The notes under the pieces are model-generated. The model was not told the DNA's origin. It made no database searches and saw only the letters and a program-made list of their open reading frames with translations. The position numbers and the translations under genes are program-made. From Massilia sp. Root351 (GTDB lineage: Bacteria > Pseudomonadota > Gammaproteobacteria > Burkholderiales > Burkholderiaceae_D), in contig NZ_LMDJ01000035.1 in assembly GCF_001425045.1 (NCBI RefSeq), positions 124,001-188,000 on the forward strand: DNA of 64,000 bases, given 5' to 3'. Positions within the stretch are counted from its first letter, which is position 1. Every line of letters begins with the position of its first letter. Shown piece after piece: positions 62,968 through 64,000 of the stretch.

Positions 62968-64000
62968 ATGGCCACGCTGAACCGCCGCATGGCCAATGGC
63001 ATCTTCTGGATGGTGGGCGCGCGCCTGATCGACCGCAGCATCGGCATCGTCAGTACGCTGATCCTGGCGCGCCTGCTGGTGCCGGGCGACTTCGGCCTGG
63101 TGGCCATGGCCACCGCCGTGGGCGGCGTGCTGGATCTGATGAGCGCCTTCAGCTTCGACCTGGCGCTGATCCAGAACGCCAACGCCACCCGCCGCCACTA
63201 CGACACCGTGTGGACTTTCAACGTCATCTTCGGCCTGGTGTGCGGCAGCTTGCTGCTGGCCCTGGCCGGGCCGGCGGCCGGTTTCTACAGCGAGCCGCGC
63301 CTGGAACTGGTGATGTACGTGCTGTCGCTGTCGTATTTCGTGGGCGGCTTCGGCAACGTCGGCGTGGTGGCCTTCCGCAAGGAACTGAACTTCCGCCAGG
63401 AGTTCAACTTCGTGCTGGCGCGGCGCGTGGTGACCTTCGTGGTGACCATCGTGGCGGCCTTCACGCTGCGCTCCTATTGGGCGCTGCTGATCGGCATGAC
63501 GGTGGGCCGCGTGGTGGGCGTGTGGATCAGCTACCGCATGAACGGCTACCGGCCGCGCCTGGACCTGTCGGCGGCCAAGGAACTATTCCATTTTTCCAAA
63601 TGGCTGCTGGTCAACAACGTGCTGTTCTTCCTGCTGCACGACGGCTGCACCTTCATCATCGGCCGCATGTTCGGCGCCAACGAACTGGGCATTTATGCGA
63701 TTTCCTACGAAATCTCCAACCTGCCGTCGACCGAGCTGGTGGCGCCCATCAACCGCGCCACGCTGCCCGGCTTCTCGAAGATGGAAAACGCGGCGGAGAT
63801 CAGCCAGTCCTACCTGAAACTGCTGGGCACCATCTCGACCATCATCCTGCCGGTCGGCCTGGGCATCGCGGCGGTGGCCGAGCCGCTGGTGCTGGCCTTG
63901 CTGGGCACAAAGTGGGGCGACGCCATCCCGCTGATCCAGCTGATGGCCATCCACGGCGCCATCGGCGCCACGCAGGGCAACAACAGCACCGTCTGGATGG
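62968..64000 (+). CDS. Wzx-type oligosaccharide flippase (PST/MVF family), truncated by window edge
   Basis: 344 residues are present before the window ends with no stop. RRMANGIFWMVGARLIDRSI at the N-terminus, ILARLLVPGDFGLVAMA and GIYAISYEISNLPSTELVAPI are typical of the polysaccharide transporter family; about nine hydrophobic helices are visible. It would flip the lipid-linked repeat unit across the inner membrane. The start at ATG 62968 is uncertain; TTG 62944 is in frame. Short gap (39 bases) to the GT4 gene suggests one transcript. Confidence 0.88.
   Translation, partial: MATLNRRMANGIFWMVGARLIDRSIGIVSTLILARLLVPGDFGLVAMATAVGGVLDLMSAFSFDLALIQNANATRRHYDTVWTFNVIFGLVCGSLLLALAGPAAGFYSEPRLELVMYVLSLSYFVGGFGNVGVVAFRKELNFRQEFNFVLARRVVTFVVTIVAAFTLRSYWALLIGMTVGRVVGVWISYRMNGYRPRLDLSAAKELFHFSKWLLVNNVLFFLLHDGCTFIIGRMFGANELGIYAISYEISNLPSTELVAPINRATLPGFSKMENAAEISQSYLKLLGTISTIILPVGLGIAAVAEPLVLALLGTKWGDAIPLIQLMAIHGAIGATQGNNSTVWM

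Overview
The window reads as chromosome from a high-GC betaproteobacterium. The gene set (exosortase A with its full retinue, PrsK/PrsR/PrsT, PEP-CTERM-associated acyltransferases, HprK-related kinase A) and the protein sequences look most like Oxalobacteraceae such as Massilia, Duganella or Pseudoduganella. That placement is an inference from gene content. Almost everything serves one theme: building, exporting and regulating an exopolysaccharide, and sorting PEP-CTERM proteins to the envelope. I saw no rRNA, tRNA, CRISPR array, insertion sequence or phage gene.

Layout. 1-1044: 3' truncated Aer-like chemotaxis receptor (-). 1177-5392: membrane glycosyltransferase and two GT4 glycosyltransferases (-). 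5545-10523: nucleotide-sugar enzymes (Ugd, an NDP-sugar epimerase, an AlgD-type GDP-mannose dehydrogenase) and a GT4 enzyme (+), closed by a strong terminator. 10591-23611: the classic XrtA operon (-), in transcription order chain-length protein, tyrosine autokinase, outer-membrane barrel, ExeA-like ATPase, WecB, polysaccharide deacetylase, FemAB, sugar transferase, exosortase A fused to EpsI, and an asparagine-synthase-type amidotransferase. 23901-25436: a trypsin-like protease and the export lipoprotein (+). 25640-28585: a Cys-rich protein with a Tat-like leader followed by PqqD-like, HprK-like and nucleotidyltransferase genes (+). 28630-29583: a lytic transglycosylase. 29684-30547: a PEP-CTERM substrate protein (-). 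30996-33524: a ThiF/E1-like protein and two LuxI-like PEP-CTERM acyltransferases. 33698-36478: PrsT. 36596-41306 (-) and 41546-50492 (+): a divergent pair of operons encoding an amidotransferase-like protein, PLP decarboxylase, acyl-CoA ligase, O-antigen-ligase-like protein, deacetylase, DegT aminotransferase, GNAT, acyl carrier protein, two alpha/beta hydrolases without a Ser nucleophile, a GT and a TPR protein. 50489-59136: VanZ-like protein, PrsR, PrsK, priming sugar transferase, WbpP-like epimerase and WbpO-like dehydrogenase (-). 59430-64000: HAD-UbiA fusion (-), methyltransferase, GT4, and a truncated Wzx-like flippase (+).

How it works together. The priming transferase (55314) loads the first sugar on undecaprenyl phosphate. 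The glycosyltransferases extend it with sugars that include uronic acids from three different nucleotide-sugar dehydrogenases. A flippase, the chain-length/kinase pair, the export lipoprotein and the outer-membrane barrel move the polymer out. XrtA cleaves and anchors PEP-CTERM proteins.

The most useful regulatory result is a directly readable regulon. A sigma-54 promoter matching the consensus closely precedes the PEP-CTERM gene (30603-30618), and a second good match precedes the Cys-rich gene (25564-25579). Both have upstream copies of a shared motif, TGTCGA-N6-TTACA (25453-25470, 30717-30734, 30863-30880). These are candidate binding sites for PrsR, the sigma-54 activator encoded here. The Cys-rich promoter also has an IHF-consensus site, overlapping a perfect FNR-type palindrome, between the upstream motif and the promoter. 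This ties the poorly understood PqqD/HprK/nucleotidyltransferase locus to the PEP-CTERM regulon and is the best candidate in the window for an undescribed system.
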